This document shows positions 34,322-34,642 of a stretch of DNA of 34,642 nt, in pieces (the stretch's first letter is position 1; each line of letters begins with the position of its first letter). The position numbers and the translations under genes were made by a program. This DNA comes from CAZKHG01 sp964552655 (lineage in GTDB: Bacteria > Bacteroidota > Bacteroidia > Bacteroidales > Tenuifilaceae). Location of the stretch: assembly GCA_964552655.1 (NCBI GenBank), contig CAZKHG010000039.1, positions 1 to 34,642 of the forward strand, read 5' to 3'. Under the pieces are notes generated by a model. The model did no database searches. It worked only from the letters and a program-made list of their open reading frames with translations, and had not been told where the DNA came from.

Positions 34322-34642
34322 ATGGAAAGTGACAACTATTTTGAAAACAGAAAATGGTTCCATGGTTTGAGATTCATCGGATGGATCATCCTTGGAACAA
34401 TTGCAATTTTATGCATAGCATTCCTGTTCGGGTACTTTGTTATGTTGTTGTGGAACTGGTTAATGCCTGAGCTATTCGGATTGGCTACAATAACATTCTG
34501 GAAGGCTTTTGGCATCATTTTACTAGCCCGTCTCATTTTCGGCGGCTTTAAACATACAAGGTGTAATTATGAGAGAAACTATTCTAAAAACAAACCATTT
34601 GGTTATTGGTGGAAAAATGGATGTAAATCGGGTAAAATGAAG
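34322..34642 (+). CDS. Partial tryptophan-rich small membrane protein, downstream of the sigma factor
   Basis: The frame is open at the window end (107 codons visible). It starts MESDNYFENRKWFHG, then has two hydrophobic segments: about residues 18-42 (FIGWIILGTIAILCIAFLFG) and about 57-75 (TFWKAFGIILLARLIFGGF). Between them lies the motif MLLWNWLMPELFGL. After that comes a basic, aromatic tail with cysteines (HTRCNYERN, YWWKNGC). I recall similar small membrane proteins beside ECF sigma genes in Bacteroidota, but the function is unknown. A role as a membrane-bound partner of the sigma factor is inferred from position only. Confidence 0.7.
   Translation, partial: MESDNYFENRKWFHGLRFIGWIILGTIAILCIAFLFGYFVMLLWNWLMPELFGLATITFWKAFGIILLARLIFGGFKHTRCNYERNYSKNKPFGYWWKNGCKSGKMK

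Overview
The window looks like chromosomal DNA of a Bacteroidota member, probably from the Bacteroidales or a relative. The evidence is two giant proteins ending in type IX secretion (T9SS) C-terminal sorting domains, a leucyl-tRNA synthetase with insertions that I remember as typical of the phylum, an RprX/RprY-type two-component pair, an IPExxxVDY-type protein, a purN/acpP/fabF/rnc gene order, and repeated TAnnTTTG promoter boxes instead of sigma70-type -10 boxes. I cannot name genus or species. I saw no rRNA, tRNA, CRISPR array, insertion sequence, phage or integration gene.

Layout. 1-2913: three unrecognised minus-strand exported proteins (the first cut by the window edge) and a plus-strand DUF2807/GIN-domain secreted protein. 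3184-6897: leuS and a YitT-family membrane protein, closed by a bidirectional terminator. 6974-17227: two very large minus-strand T9SS cargo proteins. One has three cohesin-like domains, eight InlB-type repeats and Ig-like domains. The other is a modular beta-helix protein with a dockerin and its own cohesin-like domain. 17228-22459: an M23 lipoprotein convergent with purN, then the acpP-fabF-rnc-IPExxxVDY cluster. 22649-24967: rprX-rprY. 25118-27006: a SiaC-like phosphoprotein followed by an unusual apparently cytoplasmic protein in which helical repeats are fused to a GH16 fold lacking both catalytic glutamates. 27058-29678: a Rossmann-like unknown and lepA, both minus strand. 29769-34642: a HAD hydrolase, a double-PAS hybrid histidine kinase, an ECF-type sigma factor and a partial tryptophan-rich membrane protein cut by the window end.

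How the parts may work together. Housekeeping genes for translation, fatty-acid and purine synthesis and RNA processing alternate with signalling genes and surface proteins. Two places stand out. The 25.1-27.0 kb pair may couple a phosphorylation-switched adaptor to a pseudo-glycosidase scaffold. The 7-17 kb pair may form a non-cellulosomal cohesin-dockerin contact on the cell surface. Both are inferences from sequence pattern. Several starts were chosen at ATG codons inside longer TTG-initiated frames because signal peptides, domain starts, promoters or terminators point to the ATG.
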